Positions 24,239 through 37,787 are shown, counted from the first letter of the stretch. The stretch is DNA of 64,000 bases from Gaeumannomyces sp. JS-464 (GCA_002197995.1 NGZR01000002.1:4464001-4528000); one strand, 5' to 3'. Translations and numbers: made by a program. Notes: generated by a model not told the origin, from the letters alone.

Positions 24239-25937
24239 CAGTGGGGTGGGTGCAGATGCTGGGTTGTTGGTTTGCCTGGTGCAGTCAAGCCCGCCCCGCC
24301 CGCAACAGGGCATCCCGCCCTTGCTGTCTCGCATGCCAGCCGAGACAAACAATAGCGGGCAAGCGCCACAGACTACAAGCGCTGCTGGGTTGCGATGCCG
24401 CCACCGAGTTGTGGTCGACGTTGAAAGGACAGTGGCTCGAGTAAGTCTGGTGATGGTCGAGGCGTGCACGGGTGGGGCACGCCATAATCAGCCCGATCAT
24501 CGACGTCCTGCCGTTGTGACGGACCCAACTAACTGTGCCTGGTTGCGGCCAGGGTAGGGAACCCCCATTCACCCCTTAATTGGGCCGCCGCCCGAGCTCC
24601 AACTCAGAGGGTGACCACTTCGCCAATCTCCACTGACCTGCCAAATCTATCCTGACTCCTCCAGCCGTCACAAACACGGGATGCGACTGGATTCACACCT
24701 GGAGGTCGCCGTCTCACGCTCGACTCGTCTAGCCCTGTCACGCAAGGCTCCGCACGCAAGGCCCCGCTAGGCGTGATCACCGTGCAGCTCCTCCAATCCG
24801 GTGCGGCACCTGCCGTTGTGTATGATGCCGCAGACTGCCGGGGACGTCGATCCTACTTCATGCGCTGATGTGCACTGGAATTGGGAGAGATCCGTCTTCA
24901 TCCTCACAGGTGTTGTTATCCTTCCTCGCCTCCCGCTGCAATTGCTATCCCCTCCCCTCTTTCGTCTCCTGCTCAATCGGTCCAACTGCATCCTCAGAGC
25001 CTGTCTTCATGTCGTACCATGATCTGGCCCACGGAAGCTGGCATACTATTTACGGGACTCGAGGACGGTTCTATTGACGGCCAAAGGCTCGAACCGGCCG
25101 GGTCCGCTTCAATTCTTGGGCTTGGGCATTGAGAACCAGCAAGACGCTTGCCCGAACTTTTGGCCTGCCGCAGGCTCAATCATCTCTGTTGTTTGTCTGT
25201 CTAGGCATAAGTACGGTGCCTACCTCGGCAGACAGCTAGAAAGTTGGTTGGTACCTGCAGCCATTTGCGCCATTTCGTTATTGTGAGGCGCATAGATCAA
25301 AAAGAGAAGAAAGAAGAAATGATACCGTATCCCCTTAGCATGCGCGTCCGGGATGCAGCGGTTGGTGGCGACCTTCTTTGTGCTACCTTGTGCTCCCACG
25401 CAACGGCCAGCCGATCCCCACTGGCAACGCATTTTCGTTAATATCACCCATGGACCGCACTCGGGAGCAGGGCCGAGAGCCCTGTCCCTGGACCCGTCTC
25501 GAGGATCAAGTCCAAAGGGAATCGCAGGCAACGCCTCCCTCTGCTTCATCAAAAAAGATCTGGCCGGACCCCTTCTTGAAGCCCGCGTCTTCCTTCAGTA
25601 GTCACACCCCACCTACCCGAAGGTGATCGTTTGCCGGGTCGGTCGGGGGTCCGTGGAGCACAATAAAGATGGACCACGGATTGCTGTTGTCTCGTGATGC
25701 ATCGATGCTTCGCACGCCGTTGCGCTGGGCGGTCGGTCACGCACGTGGCCAAGACTCAACCGTGGGTGGAGTTTTCAAACCTTCCACTCCAGCCTCCACA
25801 AGGTTGTCTTATCTGGTGGGACAGGGAGGCTGCGTGCGCGCCGGTGCAAACCTGATCGGCCGTGCCAGAGTGTATGGGCGCCGCCGCTGCAGGAGATGCC
25901 ATCACGAGAACGCATTGCGGCTTTCGTACAGGCCCGC

Positions 25938-25978
25938 TGTGTGTGTGTGTGTGTGTGTTGTTGTGTGTGTGTGTTGTG
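25938..25978. repeat. GT dinucleotide microsatellite
   Basis: An interrupted run of GT units about 41 bp long in gene-free DNA. Confidence 0.95.
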
Positions 25979-28900
25979 CTCACCTGCGTCCTGCAGACCT
26001 GTCCAGGGATGTCTTTTCTGGCCGGATGGTGGAAAGCCCTAGCCGTGCTGCAAGATCTGCTGTTTTCGAGAAGGTAAATGGTTCAAAGGTGCAGCTGGTG
26101 TGGTCTGCCAAGCCGACATGTGCTGGCGTAGCGCCAAACAAGACGAACCGAAACGGCCGATTAAAAATGTGGCTTACCTTGCTGATCCCTCACCTCCCGA
26201 AGTTGGGGAGTGTGGGGCGAGAGTAAGTGACGGGCACTATGTACGGGATGGGATGGCAGCTGTTTGAAAGCGTCCGTCCCATCAGGCAGCAGGGGTGATG
26301 GTGCGTCCCACAACAACGGTGCCAAATGTAGCCTTATTCGGATGGCAGCGAGGGATACACATACACACACACGCCGACTCCGAGTCGGCGTATCCGCCAT
26401 TCGTGACAGGAAATGATGGTTGCTGCCGAGTCGAGGAGAGCAGGCGGCCCACAAAGCGAGCCAGCCATGTCCCTCGACACGCCAGCACGGGAACAGCCAC
26501 AAGACGACGCAGCCGACCTAGCGTATGCTAGTGCGGCCTACTAGTTTACCATAGTTCGTGCATTGGTCTCTGATGACTGACAGGCTCCCTGGGCTGGGTT
26601 GGGTGTGTCACGGCCTTGGGTTAGGCTTTTGACGGCCTGCCATTCTTACGACCGGGGTTCCTCAGGCGGCATACCAAGGTTCAGACATGGCACGTCGTAT
26701 CAGCTATTAGCTGGGACCCGTTTAGTTGAAGAAGCAAGGAGAAAAAGGGGAAAATTATATCTTTGTCCTATACCGCAAAAATACCTTGGGGCGCTCGGTA
26801 AATTTTGGTTAGTATGGTTTCCCTTGGATGTCATGTAACGTCTTTGAAATTGCGATTTCATCCACCTAGGACGTTGAGTTTTTGCACGTGGCTGAACCTG
26901 GCAGGCTCCAACGGTCGACGAAGCTTGTCGGCCAATGGCGGAGCTCGGGTCCGTAGGGAAACCTAACGCTTTCACCTCAAGTTGACTGATTTGGAGCAGT
27001 TGCATACCTAGGTAGGTAGGCTATCATCCTCGCTACCATCTCAGGGAATCGTCACTCCTCATGGTCCTTGTAACACAGCATCCCAATGGACAGTTGACGA
27101 AAGCCACGGCCCACCTACACACTGCACGGCAAGCGACTTGGGTTTAGGTTGGTACGTACTCCGTCTAGACTAAAGCCGCTGGCCGGGAGCCTGAACACAC
27201 TGAATGTCTGGAAAAAATGCATGATGGCGCAGACGAGGAGAAAAAGCAAGAACAGAAAAGAAACATATTAACAAACAGGGCACACAGACTCTGGCATGGG
27301 GTGACGGCCACGTGGAATAAGGTCAAATGATCAATTCTCCCTCCCGGCACAGCATGCTGGCTGCAGGCGAATGCTAGACGTCCGTCTTGGGGAGGCAAGG
27401 TGGCAAGGCACCCAGTGGTGCGTGCGGAAGGGCCTTTCTCGGTGGCCCAATTTGTGGCGAGAGGGCGGAACAGGGGGTTGCACAGACGGTAAGCCGGGCG
27501 GGCTGCCGAGGAAACATGGATTGCGAGCATTACCCCGTCCGGCTCCTAGCTTCTGACGCGGCACAGTGGAGTCGCAATGGGGAAGATCGGGGTAGGAACA
27601 GGCCATGACAGGGAGATGGCAGAGCCACGACACGTTGGACAGCCCAATCCGCCTCGATGCCGTGGCCGGTTCATCAGGCCAGCGCAGGCCGCCATCTGAC
27701 AAGTGCCCTCCGATCCATCCACCAGAGCCTCGACGGCCAATCCTGCCAGAGAGGACGACGCAGCTGGCGTGACAAATCCATTGTTCTCTCCATCCAACCA
27801 TTGGTTCCCGGACTGGAGCACGAGCCCCGACCGCATCCAACATCGACGGGCCAACTCTCTTCGGCAGGTCGCCGCTCCTTGTCGTTTCCTCTCGTCCGAC
27901 GCGCACGTGCGTGCATCGCAGCCTGCCTATGTAGGTACTGTGTAGGTATGTATGTAGAGCTGGGTATAACGCCCACGATTTATAGGGGGCCCGACGGATA
28001 GCAGGTCATCGATGTTTGCCCCATAACAGCAGCGCTCCTGCTGGCAGCACGGACCGGCAGACGGCAAGTGGCCCCCCACGGTTTTTGGATCGCGGCATTG
28101 GATACCGGGAGGAGCATTTGCTGCTGCTGCCCCCAGACCTGAAGGCCTACCTTACGATTAACACGCAGAGAGAGGTAGAGAGGTGACTAGATGGAATGAG
28201 GCTTTATTTGGCTAATTTGTCCAATTTTATTCTCTTATTCTGTCTCGTGAGCGCCAGGGTATCGCTCTTGTGATCGTCGTCGTTGCTTCCAGTCTTATTT
28301 TTTTTTTTTTTTCTCCTCGGCTCGACTCAGTGCCCTCCCCTGTCAACTCCCAGGTTCCTCCTCTGTCGGCGGGGGCCCTCGTCTCGTCTCTCCATTCTCG
28401 ATTGAGTGGATCGGCTTTGATGGCGGGAGGGCCGTTCCTCGTTACTTCTTTCGTACTCGCGTTCATTGCGTGCTTGCCTTGTCTGCCGCCTTTTCTTTTT
28501 TCCCTTTTTTTTCATCGTCCAAGACCAGGCCTCTTCCAGCACGGCCAGCAAGCTAGCTTAGCCAGCAGCACCGGACCGCAAAAAAGCAAAAATTCGGCCG
28601 CCAGCCCCAACGCCTCAGAAAAAGCACATGCCCGGCCGGAAGCCGTAGGCTACATTTACAGAGCGTAGTCGCCCGCCGCCGTTCGCCCTGTCGTGTTCAC
28701 GCGGTCTGGCCCAATCAATCCGCGACCCTCTGCGTGCTGCCAACCCAAGCTCCAAGCTCGAGGGCGGGACGCAGCACGAGGACGCCAACTAAGCTGCTGG
28801 CGGACCATTCGCGACCGGATTATGGGCCCGTCAGCCGTTTTCTCCAGGCCCGGCTCATCTCGTCAGCCACACCATCACGCCCGGGCAGCTGCGATCGCCC

Positions 28901-31204
28901 TTAACTCCATAGATAGCCCCTTCCCCCACGCCCCGCATTTGCGACGGACCGGTGAGGCCTTCTCGCGCTGACCGAGTCTCTCTCGCCGCATCGCCCGCGC
29001 CATCGCTGCCGGCCTCGCCTGCGCCGCACCATCTGAGGGCGAGTGCGTGCACACGCCATCCACCCGCGCCGCCGCAACTTGTCGCCGTGTCATTGTGCCG
29101 ATCGTGCGCCCCATTTTGCTGCCGCTACCTACCCGACGCTGCCCGATCGCCCAGCGCGACGACCATCGGGTCCAGCCTCTGTGCTCCTTTCCCTCGCAGC
29201 TGCCAGAGAGGCGCCGCAAGTCCTGGCCGCGGCCAACCGTCTTCCCTCGCTGCAGATCTGGGCACTGTGGTTTCTTTCTTTCTTTCTTCCCCTTGCTCTC
29301 TGTCCTCCCCTCCTGCGATAGGCGACGACAAGCCGCCGGACGCATCCAGAGCGCCGGTCAGCACCGCCACCTCCTCCTCTTCGGCACGACAGCGACATCG
29401 GGCGCCAACCGGGTTGAGCCCACTAGGTGTTCTGCCACGCCAGGTAGGCGGGGAAATAACATCGAGGAACCTCGCGCCCCAATAGGCGCCTCGCCTATCG
29501 CGTGACGTCTCGGTCGAACCTAGGGATCAGGTCCATATTGCCGGAGCCGAGCAGTCCCTTAGGCAGCCAACGGACCCCTCTTCTGTTTCCCGTATACCAC
29601 CCTGCAGTTGTTTCTCGACGCGTATTTGTTCCATTTTTGTCTCACCGGCCGGCAGCCGCATCCAGCGCCCATCGAGCTGTTCTCTCGTCACAAGCATACT
29701 CCACCTCCTTCTACTCTACCCCCTTTTCTGTCGTACACACCGACAGACCACCCTCCTGCTTGGCTCTGCCTTTGCTCTACCTGGGTCATCCCTTGATTCT
29801 ATTACGCAGATCCCCACCCGCACCACGAAGACCCTCGTTTTATTTTCTTCTTGGTCTATCCATGGTGTTCTCATACTATCAACCCGCCATCCGACTCCTA
29901 CCGACGTCCCGTCTTAGCGCTGCTGGCGCCACCAGCCTTGCACCACCGGTCTGGCCCCCCGCAACTGTGCTACCCTCACCGGCCCTTGTTTGGACGCCTG
30001 CCTGGCTTGGGCTTGTGGACTCATCAGAGCTACATTTCGGCACATGTTAGCTTCCCTCCCGCTCAGCCAGGCACACTCGGCTAGCACACGCCCCTCCGGA
30101 GACCCGCCGCACCCGTCATACAACCTGACCCTGGCCTCGACTGCCTTTCATAGCAGCTGAGAAGTGCCGAGGGTTTGTCCAAGGCCCGGATTGCCGTATA
30201 CCATACCAGCCATGATGATGGTAAGGACTGCTTCATCACCCTGTGCCCACGATCCCCCAGCCCTGCATGGTTTGCACACCCCAACCACAGACCACCCCCA
30301 CCCCCCTCCCTCTGCCGTCCCCTTCATGTTGTCGGCAGACTGAGGATGCCCAGGAGCTATGCATGCCCGCGCACGCCCGCTTTTTCTGCATTGGCCGAGC
30401 GGTATCCCTTCCTCACCGGCTCTTCCTTCGTTCCAACTATTTTCCTCCCAAAGACTTGCTCGGTGAACCTGCCCCTCAAACCCCCTCGTACCACCAACTA
30501 GCTAGACCAGGCTCTTCTACCCCCGCGACTGCCCACTGAATGCTTCTACAGAACAGCCACAATACAAGTACGCTCAAACGGCGTCGGCCATATGGCCATG
30601 GGGGCTCCCCCGTAGAGCGTGTATTTCACGCTCCCACCTGCAATGGGTTGCTCGCCACCCCGGAAGCCCCGCCCTCTCCCCAACAGATCGTCAGTATATA
30701 CTCGAGCAGGCAGCACAAATCCTTAGCGTCTCGGTTCCTCAGCTCCTCCAATTTGCCCAACCGCAGGAACAGCCTCCCAGTGTTGTTGAGCAGGCTGCGG
30801 TCACCCTCGAGGTCCCCGTCGCCAGCCTTCTGGAGCTTAGTGAGCAGCATCGTCACAAACGGCCTCGCATCGGTACCACCGTATCCATGCCCCCCCATTT
30901 ACGCCCTGTCAACTGGGGATCTTAACCACGTAAAGGTTGACCATGAGCGGCACCACGAGCGCGACGCTGCCCATGTGGACCCATATCGAACTCTCCCGGC
31001 TGCTCCAGAGCCTACATCATCTCTTCTAGGGTTGAACGGCTCCCGAATAGCCGACTGTCTTTCAAGTTTCGCTGCTTGTAACCCTTGTGTGGGATACGAG
31101 TCGCAAGATGGTTAGTATACCCCTGTGTCACAGGCGTGAAACCTCCTTGTATTAACTGTGACTGGCTGCAGAAAACTATCCATCCATGGCCACCACGGCG
31201 TCTT

Positions 31205-33562
31205 ATGAGTACGATGGCGGCGGCCGCTTGGGTAATTGATGCTACCCCAGCCTCTACAGCCCTCGCGCCGAGCCAGACTCCCGACTATCATTCCTTTACC
31301 ACCGCGGCTGCAGAGGTATCCGGCTTGTTGGGCTGCGACGATGCTGCGCTACTGGGCGGGTACATGCCACAATACCCATCCTTGCCTCCATCAAGACCAG
31401 TCGGGGTTGAACAACCCCACACGTCTAGCGAGACGATGCTCTACCCCGGAGACGTAACAACCACGGCCTACTCGAGGCCTTTGCCCATTACTTCCCACCT
31501 TACCGCAGTGCCTCTACAGTCGGTCTCCCAGGTGGTGGAGCAAACAACCCAATATGTGCCCAGCTCGATGACGGCGGAGACACCTTTGCCCGCCCACGCC
31601 AGTCTGGTCGCTATGGGAGATCCTGGACCCAGATACGGATTGCTCGCCAGCTACGGCCCGCCAAATACTGTGGTCGGTGAAGGGACCGCTGGCGGAGTGG
31701 AGGTCTACGGCAGAGCCCCTGAGCTCGACATGATGTTTCTGACGCAGAGGGCCCCGCCCGCGAAACGTGGCCCTTTCAAAGATCACGCAGAACGACAGAA
31801 GACAGCCTACACGAGGAAGATTGGCAGTTGCATAAGATGTCGAATGCAACGAATTAGAGTGAGCATTCTTTGTTCCTAGTTCCCCCCCTTCCCTGTTTCT
31901 AGGACAGCCTCCGCCCTACATGCGTGCTTTTGGGCGCTCGGCGTAGCCTGATGTTAACCTAGGTGCCCCCCCCCCCCCCCCCCCCGGTAGTGTCTTACCG
32001 ATCCCGACGACGACAAGGGCCCGTGTGGCACGTGCAAGAAGGTGGCCAACACGAACAAGGTCTGGCGGCTACCTTGCCTCCGACTGAAGATAAACGACGT
32101 GGTTCTTTCCAAGACGGGACCGGTCAAGGGCTACGAATGGACACGCCGCTGGAAAGACGGCATGGTGGCCGACGAAATTTCGAGCTGGGCATCCGACGAG
32201 ATCAAGACAATACGCGTGACTGAGGGCTTCACGGGGCAGTTTGTGGAGCTTCAGGTGCGCCAGTTTATTCCACAGGAAGGCGACCGGCTAGAGCGCTCGT
32301 GGGTTGTCGACGGTGTCAGGCGATCTGTCAAGATCCCCCATTTGCACTGGTGGACATGGAGGCCGTGAAGGGCTCTTATGACACCTACATCAAGAACGGC
32401 ATCGAGGAGTGCTGTAGGAAACTGGTGAACAAGGAGAAGAAGCTCCTGTGGCGAACTTACAGCTTGGCAATACGGATGCTTGCGGACTCTGGGATGGACC
32501 GCAAGGAGAGACAGCTGCTGCTCAATACGCTCGAGCTCTGGATGTCGATCCGGCTGACGACAACGTCGTTTGAGATTGTGGGCGACGAGACGCTGGGGAT
32601 GACGCACGACCTGATGGACGAGACCAGCCCGCTCAACGGGAAGATACCGCTGCCGCCCGTCATGGGCGCGCAGCTGGACTCGATCCTGATCCACCAGATC
32701 CAGGCCAAGTTCCGACACGACACACTCGAGCTGTTGCAGAGGCTCACGCAGGAGAACAAGCAAAAGACGTGGCTGACGACGTACCTGGTGACTTTTGTGC
32801 TTCTGCACAACATCGCCCTCGTCATCCAGCACGATGCCAGTTATGCGCGCAAGCACGGGATCGAGGTGGGTCGCCCGTCTGGTCCTGTTGGTTTGTTTGC
32901 GAGAGGCACACGCTAACGTTGTCATTACTGCATCAGCGACGATTCGCGAGAGAGGACAAGGTTAAGCAATATCACCTGGGTGAGTAGGATGATGACAAAG
33001 GGCCAAAGGGCCCAGAGTATGCTGGGGCAAGATCTCGATCGACATGACATGGGTTGGCTCCACAATGGTGTGGTGTCCAATCTCGGTTTGCTTCATTGGA
33101 GAGCGGGGGAGAGATCTTGATTGACGCGGATGCCGCCCCTCGGACACGACGCTGACGATTTTTGTTTTTCTGCACTGTCCCACAGGGGCCACCACTCTGC
33201 TGGCCTACTTTCATTACCGCGGCGGAAGCAAAGTGTTTGCCCCCGACTTCAAAACCGACGACCTGCGGGCCCACTCGGGCAACGAAGCGACCGAGTTTGT
33301 CGCGTACATGCGCAGATATGCGAAGGAGCATGGTAAGGACGACACCCTCTTATACAGTGCACCCTAATGCCTATATCAAGGGTGCCACTCGCTTGGTGCC
33401 CACCGGCATTGTCGGCGAGCCTGGTGCTGACACAATCGCATGTGCCCCCAAACAGAGACTCAGTGGCGCGACCTTCTCCAGAGCGGCGAGGTCGAGAACG
33501 AATATTATTTTGTAGCCCAGATGTACGAGCAAAACTGGATGCCGCGCAGCTGGCCGGGCTGA
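31205..33562 (+). CDS. Zn2Cys6 fungal transcription factor, five exons
   Basis: The exons are 31205-31858, 31991-32865, 32937-32979, 33186-33332 and 33456-33562. The binuclear zinc cluster is split by intron 1: CIRCRMQRIR then C, with cysteines at about 209, 212, 219, 230, 233 and 247, the last in the motif RLPCLRLKI. The N-terminus (1-200) is Ser/Thr/Pro-rich and the C-terminus is the helical domain typical of this group, with motifs GYEWTRRW, ELWMSIRLTTTSF, LPPVMGAQLD and YARKHGIE-RRFARED. The protein should bind DNA in the nucleus; its targets are unknown. One C is missing from the C5 run at 32335-32339. With six Cs the frame reads VKIPPFALVDMEA and the CDS is 608 residues. The start is tentative, since an ATG at 31108 followed by a short intron would add about 12 residues. 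Confidence 0.88.
31966..31985 (+). repeat. C20 homopolymer inside intron 1 of the Zn2Cys6 gene
   Basis: Twenty C residues lie between a possible branch site (TTAAC near 31954) and the acceptor GGTAG. They take the place of the usual pyrimidine tract. Such a run is prone to length error and variation. Confidence 0.9.
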
Positions 33563-36390
33563 AGTGGCCGCCGATCAAGGGCCAACCGGGCCGTGAACAC
33601 AGGTAGACTCTTCGTCTTCCCACCCTCTTCGCCAAGAACGCCCCGTCTTGGCATGCAGTCGAACCGAATCGGATGCGCCGGGGAGCCGGTTCAAGGTGCC
33701 GGCGAAATGCGATTCGCTCCTCAGGCAAGAATCCGGCGCAATCAACACACGCGCGCAGGCGCAAATTCACTCAGCGGGATTTAGCGTCCGCCCACCACCA
33801 CGGCCGTGGCAGCGATATCCTTGCATCGCCCCGTCTTGACAGCGCCCTCGCCGTCTGGCCCAGAGAGGATGGCCCCGGTACTGAAATCGAGGGGCCTGCG
33901 CGCCCTCTGAGACTCGCTCCACGTATTGGTCGCCAACCTGGTTGGTGGGCCGTTTATTCGCTTACCTCCCTGCTTGCCCGTCGAGTTTGTTTGCTCGCTT
34001 GTTTCCCCGCCGGGCTGCATTATGGCGAGTTAGACAATGGAACATGAAGCCTCGCTTGGCCGACACAACGACGTGGGCAGCCACCACCCAGGCCCGGATG
34101 CCTTGAAGCTCAGACCTGCCCACCTGCCTGCCTGCCTGCCTGCCGACGCATCCAGCGGCTAGCCAGCAACACAACGTATAACACCGCAAGCAGGGCGCAG
34201 CATCCGCTGCCAAGAAAATGGTATGTGCATGGTGGTGTGTATATCTCCCACAGGGCGTGAAAAGCGAAAGGGAGAAGAAGAGAGAGAAAAAGAGGTGGGG
34301 ACAAAGAGGAGGAGAAGGGGCAAAAAAAAAAAAGCAAGCAGAAAATCATAACCACAGCCAACCACAACTAATCACACCCGTGCAAGCCTTGGCTGCGGTA
34401 ATTACCTGTCTACATATCTACCTACCTACCTATCAATCTATCCAAACTCATCTGCATCCATTTACACGTTCCGATGGTGACACCTCTAGCCACTGGCCGG
34501 CAACGGGGAACAGCACAGGACGGGTGGGGTAAGAAGAGACCTCCATCAAGTGTAGGATGCGGCTCCTCCCATGCAATCCACACGGACCCGTGAATGCAAC
34601 GTGCATGGCTGCATCGACACCAACACCCCATGCCATAACCGTACGGTGACTCCTGGTTGTCTTGGCAGCCACGAGCCCATGGCTGTGCTCCATAGGGGCG
34701 GGTATATATGACTGCCACCGTCCAAGCGCGTGAGGACCTCGTCGCTGCTTGCCGGCCTCCATGACCCCCCAACGACGGAGACCTCCCTCTGTCTAGCGCC
34801 CGGGCCCGGATAGGATACCCGCATGGCGTGCAACTAACAGGAACGGATAGGAGTATAACAAAGGGGTGCGCCTTTCTCGCTTCCGCATCTCACACACTGT
34901 CTGCCGGGAACCGACTTGGAGTACGCCGTGCCAACAACAAACTGTCACGGAGTCCTTGGATAGGTACGCAGCACATGCATACAACCGTCCGGTCAAAAAC
35001 AAACCGGACGGGTGGCTGCTGGCGCCGCAAGCTGCAAAGGCCAGCGTAACGATAACACGGGTCAGGGCTTGCATACATCACCTGAGCCCTGGGCCGCCGC
35101 TCAAGCCGCGCGGTTTCGAGGTACAGCTTCTCTCTCCCATGTCCCTTCCTCGTCCGAAGCGGCTGTCTAGTGCGGGCGGCACAGCACGTGTCTGTGGTAA
35201 CGCAGGTAACGAAAAGGACTGCATACTAGTCGTGTGCTTCAAGACCGGTCAGTAAGAGCGGTTACAAGCGCCGGCGGGAAGGATGGCAACGACATATCCA
35301 TGTCTTTATATTAAAAAAGAAAAAAAAAACTCAGTCGAAGACCAACAAGTACCCACAGCGGCCGAACAGCGATGGACAGAAGCATACCTTGGCCCGCCCT
35401 GGTTCTTTCATTTCCCTCCTCCCAACCGCTCTCGGCCGAGCAAGAGGCCTGGGCACGGAGAAACCTGCACGCGGACGGGAAAGCTCGGGAGATCGAGGGA
35501 TGTGGTCTCCAATCCAAGTTGAAGGTGTCGAGAGAAATCTGGGAAGGGCATATGTCGATCCAAGCCCTCGCTGCCGCGCCTTCCTCTCTGTGTTGTCCTT
35601 TGGTTTGGTCTGCAGCAAGTGCCGCGGGCGGAAGACACTGGTGAAAATGTTGAATTTGATCGACCATTTATATATTCTGGGATGCCATGGCTAACTTTCT
35701 GGCGTGCAACGTGGTGCGGTGGTATATCGTTATCAGGGCCCTCTCTCTCCTCGGCGTTGATGAACAAGAGCACACGGCTGGGAGGCCTAGTTGCTGTTGT
35801 CACCCTTTCGTCACCTTACACGGCTGCTGGGGTGTTGAGATCGCCCCGTGGTGAGACACCCGTGCGGAAGCAAGAAGAAAAGGAAGGTTAAAAAAAAATA
35901 AGGAAGAACAAAAAATCCAAAGCACGTCGGCGATCTGTAGAGCAGGTCGTGGCGCCCCCCTGCCGGTGGAAGTTGGAGCGGTCTGTTCCTAGTACGGTTC
36001 GGAATGGCCTCCCCGGCTCGCTAGCAGCTCTCCCGTCACCAGCTTGCCTGCACGTACCCTTCCGCTCCTTGTCACTCGTTGATTCTTGTTCAGCTAGAAA
36101 GTTTGTGCACCTCGCCACCAGGCCGGAGCACACCGCTCTCCTAGCCTTGAGACGAAGCCTCTTCAGTCCATGTCACTCCGGCTTCCCTGCTGGGCTGGCA
36201 CCGAGGCAGATATTTAAGTCCATGGCCTCGCTCCATGAACGTCACTACCACCTACCATCTCACCACCACTCCATCTTCCAGCTCCAGAGTCCTCTCAGTC
36301 GCTCCTTTCCCGTCAGCCTCTTCGTATATACCACTCACTCGTTTTCACAAGACTGCTTCTGGCCTGTTCCCGTACTACATCAGTTCCAAG
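33563..36390. other. Intergenic spacer with CCTG repeat and pyrimidine-rich leader
   Basis: No gene is supported. It holds a CCTG tetranucleotide run (34122-34144), a TACCTACC motif cluster (34411-34433) and, from about 36060, C/T-rich sequence that looks like the 5' UTR of the dioxygenase gene. Confidence 0.55.
34122..34144. repeat. CCTG tetranucleotide repeat
   Basis: About five tandem CCTG units beside a CT-rich segment in non-coding DNA. Confidence 0.9.
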
Positions 36391-37787
36391 ATGGCATCCG
36401 TCGACGCTTCTCTACCTGCCTCGCAGATTTGTCCTGCTTCTGTCATCGCAGAGCAAGGCCAGCTCCCCGCCGGGTTCCCGGCCTGGCTGAACAGCAAGCT
36501 CGCCTTTACGGGTGCCGACTATGCGGACCAGAGCAAATACATCTACCAGCTGACGGAGTCTGATCTTTCCGAGATCGATGCTGCTCTTCAGCACTTCAAG
36601 TGTCAGCTGCGCCCCCTCAACCCGTCCGGATCCATCGCGTGTCAGGTGCTGACGACCCTCACACTCTCCCCTTCACAGCCCTCGAGCTCAATGGCAGCAA
36701 GGTCTCTCGGGAGACGTTCCCATTGGCCGCCCTGGGTCGCGTGCTCGATGGCATCTCCGAGGACGTCCACGAGGGCAGGGGCTTCGGCCTCATCCGCGGC
36801 CTCAGCCCCCAGAACTTCTCGGTCGAGGATCTCACCCTGGTGTACCTGGGCGTCCAGTCCTACATCGCCGATCAGCGCGGTCGTCAGGACGCCAAGGGCA
36901 ACATGTTAGGTAAGGGTTTTCTCGTTGAGCCGCTTCCCACCAACTGCGGCCACTCATTTTTTTTTTTCTTTCTCTCTCTCTCTTTCTTCTTCTTTTTCTC
37001 CTTCCCTTTCGCTCTCTCTAACCCTCCCGCCTTCATCGAAAAAGTTCACATTGTCGAGAACCGGTCTAGCGAGATGGTCAGGAACCACCACCGCCACTCG
37101 AACAAGTCTATTGTATGTGCCTCCCAGTTCTCCTCCTTCTGCCTGCCTCCGCGCTCTTCCATGTCGCTAACCTCGAGACAGACATTCCACAACGAGGAGG
37201 ACGGTGACGTCATTGGCTGGCTGACACGTGGGCAGGCCTCGGAGGGTGGCAGCTGTGTCATCTCATCGTGCTATGCCATCTACAACCTCCTAGCATCAAC
37301 ACGCCCAGACCTCATCGCAGCGCTGGCCTCCCCCTTCACCTTTTCGATCCCGCGCCTCGAGACGCGGCCGGCCATCTTCATGGAGGGCGGCAAGCTCATC
37401 GTCAACTTTGGGCGCACCCCGCTCCTGGGCAGCGCCGCTCACCCGCGGGACGAGCGGCTGCCAAAGCCGACGGAGCAGCAGCTGGCGGCGCTGGACGTGG
37501 TCGAGGATATTGCGCACCGCATCGAGCTGCGCATCAGGACCCAGCCGGGCGACATGCACTTCATCAACAACCTGGCCATTCTCCACCGCCGCGACGCCTT
37601 CAACAACGGCGGCGCCAGGCGCCACCTGGTTCGCGTCCGCTGCCGGAGCACCCGCCTAGGCTGGGACATCCCCAAGGATCTGAAGGCGGCCTGGGACGGC
37701 GCGTTTGGCCCCAGCGTCCGCAGCGAGTCCTGGAACCTCGAGCCCCGGCCGGCCATGTACTTTCCTCTGCGCGACACGCCCAACTAG
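36391..37787 (+). CDS. TauD/TfdA-like Fe(II)/2-oxoglutarate dioxygenase
   Basis: The four exons are 36391-36601, 36679-36909, 37045-37112 and 37182-37787, giving 371 residues in an exact codon count. The fold is recognised from the clavaminate-synthase/TauD pattern: GFGLIRGL (residue ~100), YIADQRGRQD, the first iron-ligand motif FHNEE (H173, E175), the distal ligand in AILHRRDAF (H305) and the 2-oxoglutarate Arg in ARRHLVRV (R317 or R321). These cytosolic enzymes couple 2-oxoglutarate decarboxylation to oxidation of a small substrate. The substrate is unknown, and taurine is only the namesake. The usual HxD is HxE here. Donor 1 (GTCAGC) is weak, so that junction is least certain. The frame is open upstream to an ATG at 36235, but that stretch resembles a leader. 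Confidence 0.88.

Larger units (their letters stand above)
23055..31204. other. Eight-kilobase spacer ending in a pyrimidine-rich leader
   Basis: No gene is supported. Between 23.1 and 28.2 kb there are TG microsatellites and TAGGTA motif copies (about 27005 and 27928). From about 28.2 to 31.1 kb the plus strand is strongly C/T-rich, with many short ATG frames (the longest at 29502-30050). This fits a long promoter or spliced 5' leader of the Zn2Cys6 gene. A possible leader intron is GTTAGT at 31111 to CAG at 31171. It would join an ATG at 31108-31110 in frame with the downstream CDS. Confidence 0.5.

Noticed and set aside
29502..30050. 182-codon frame in the C/T-rich leader
   Set aside because: Pro/Ser/Leu-rich from the pyrimidine bias; better read as leader sequence.
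32335..32339. Programmed ribosomal frameshift in the Zn2Cys6 gene
   Set aside because: The same one-base loss occurs at unrelated runs in many genes, and no stimulatory structure or conserved slippery heptamer was identified; undercalling is simpler.
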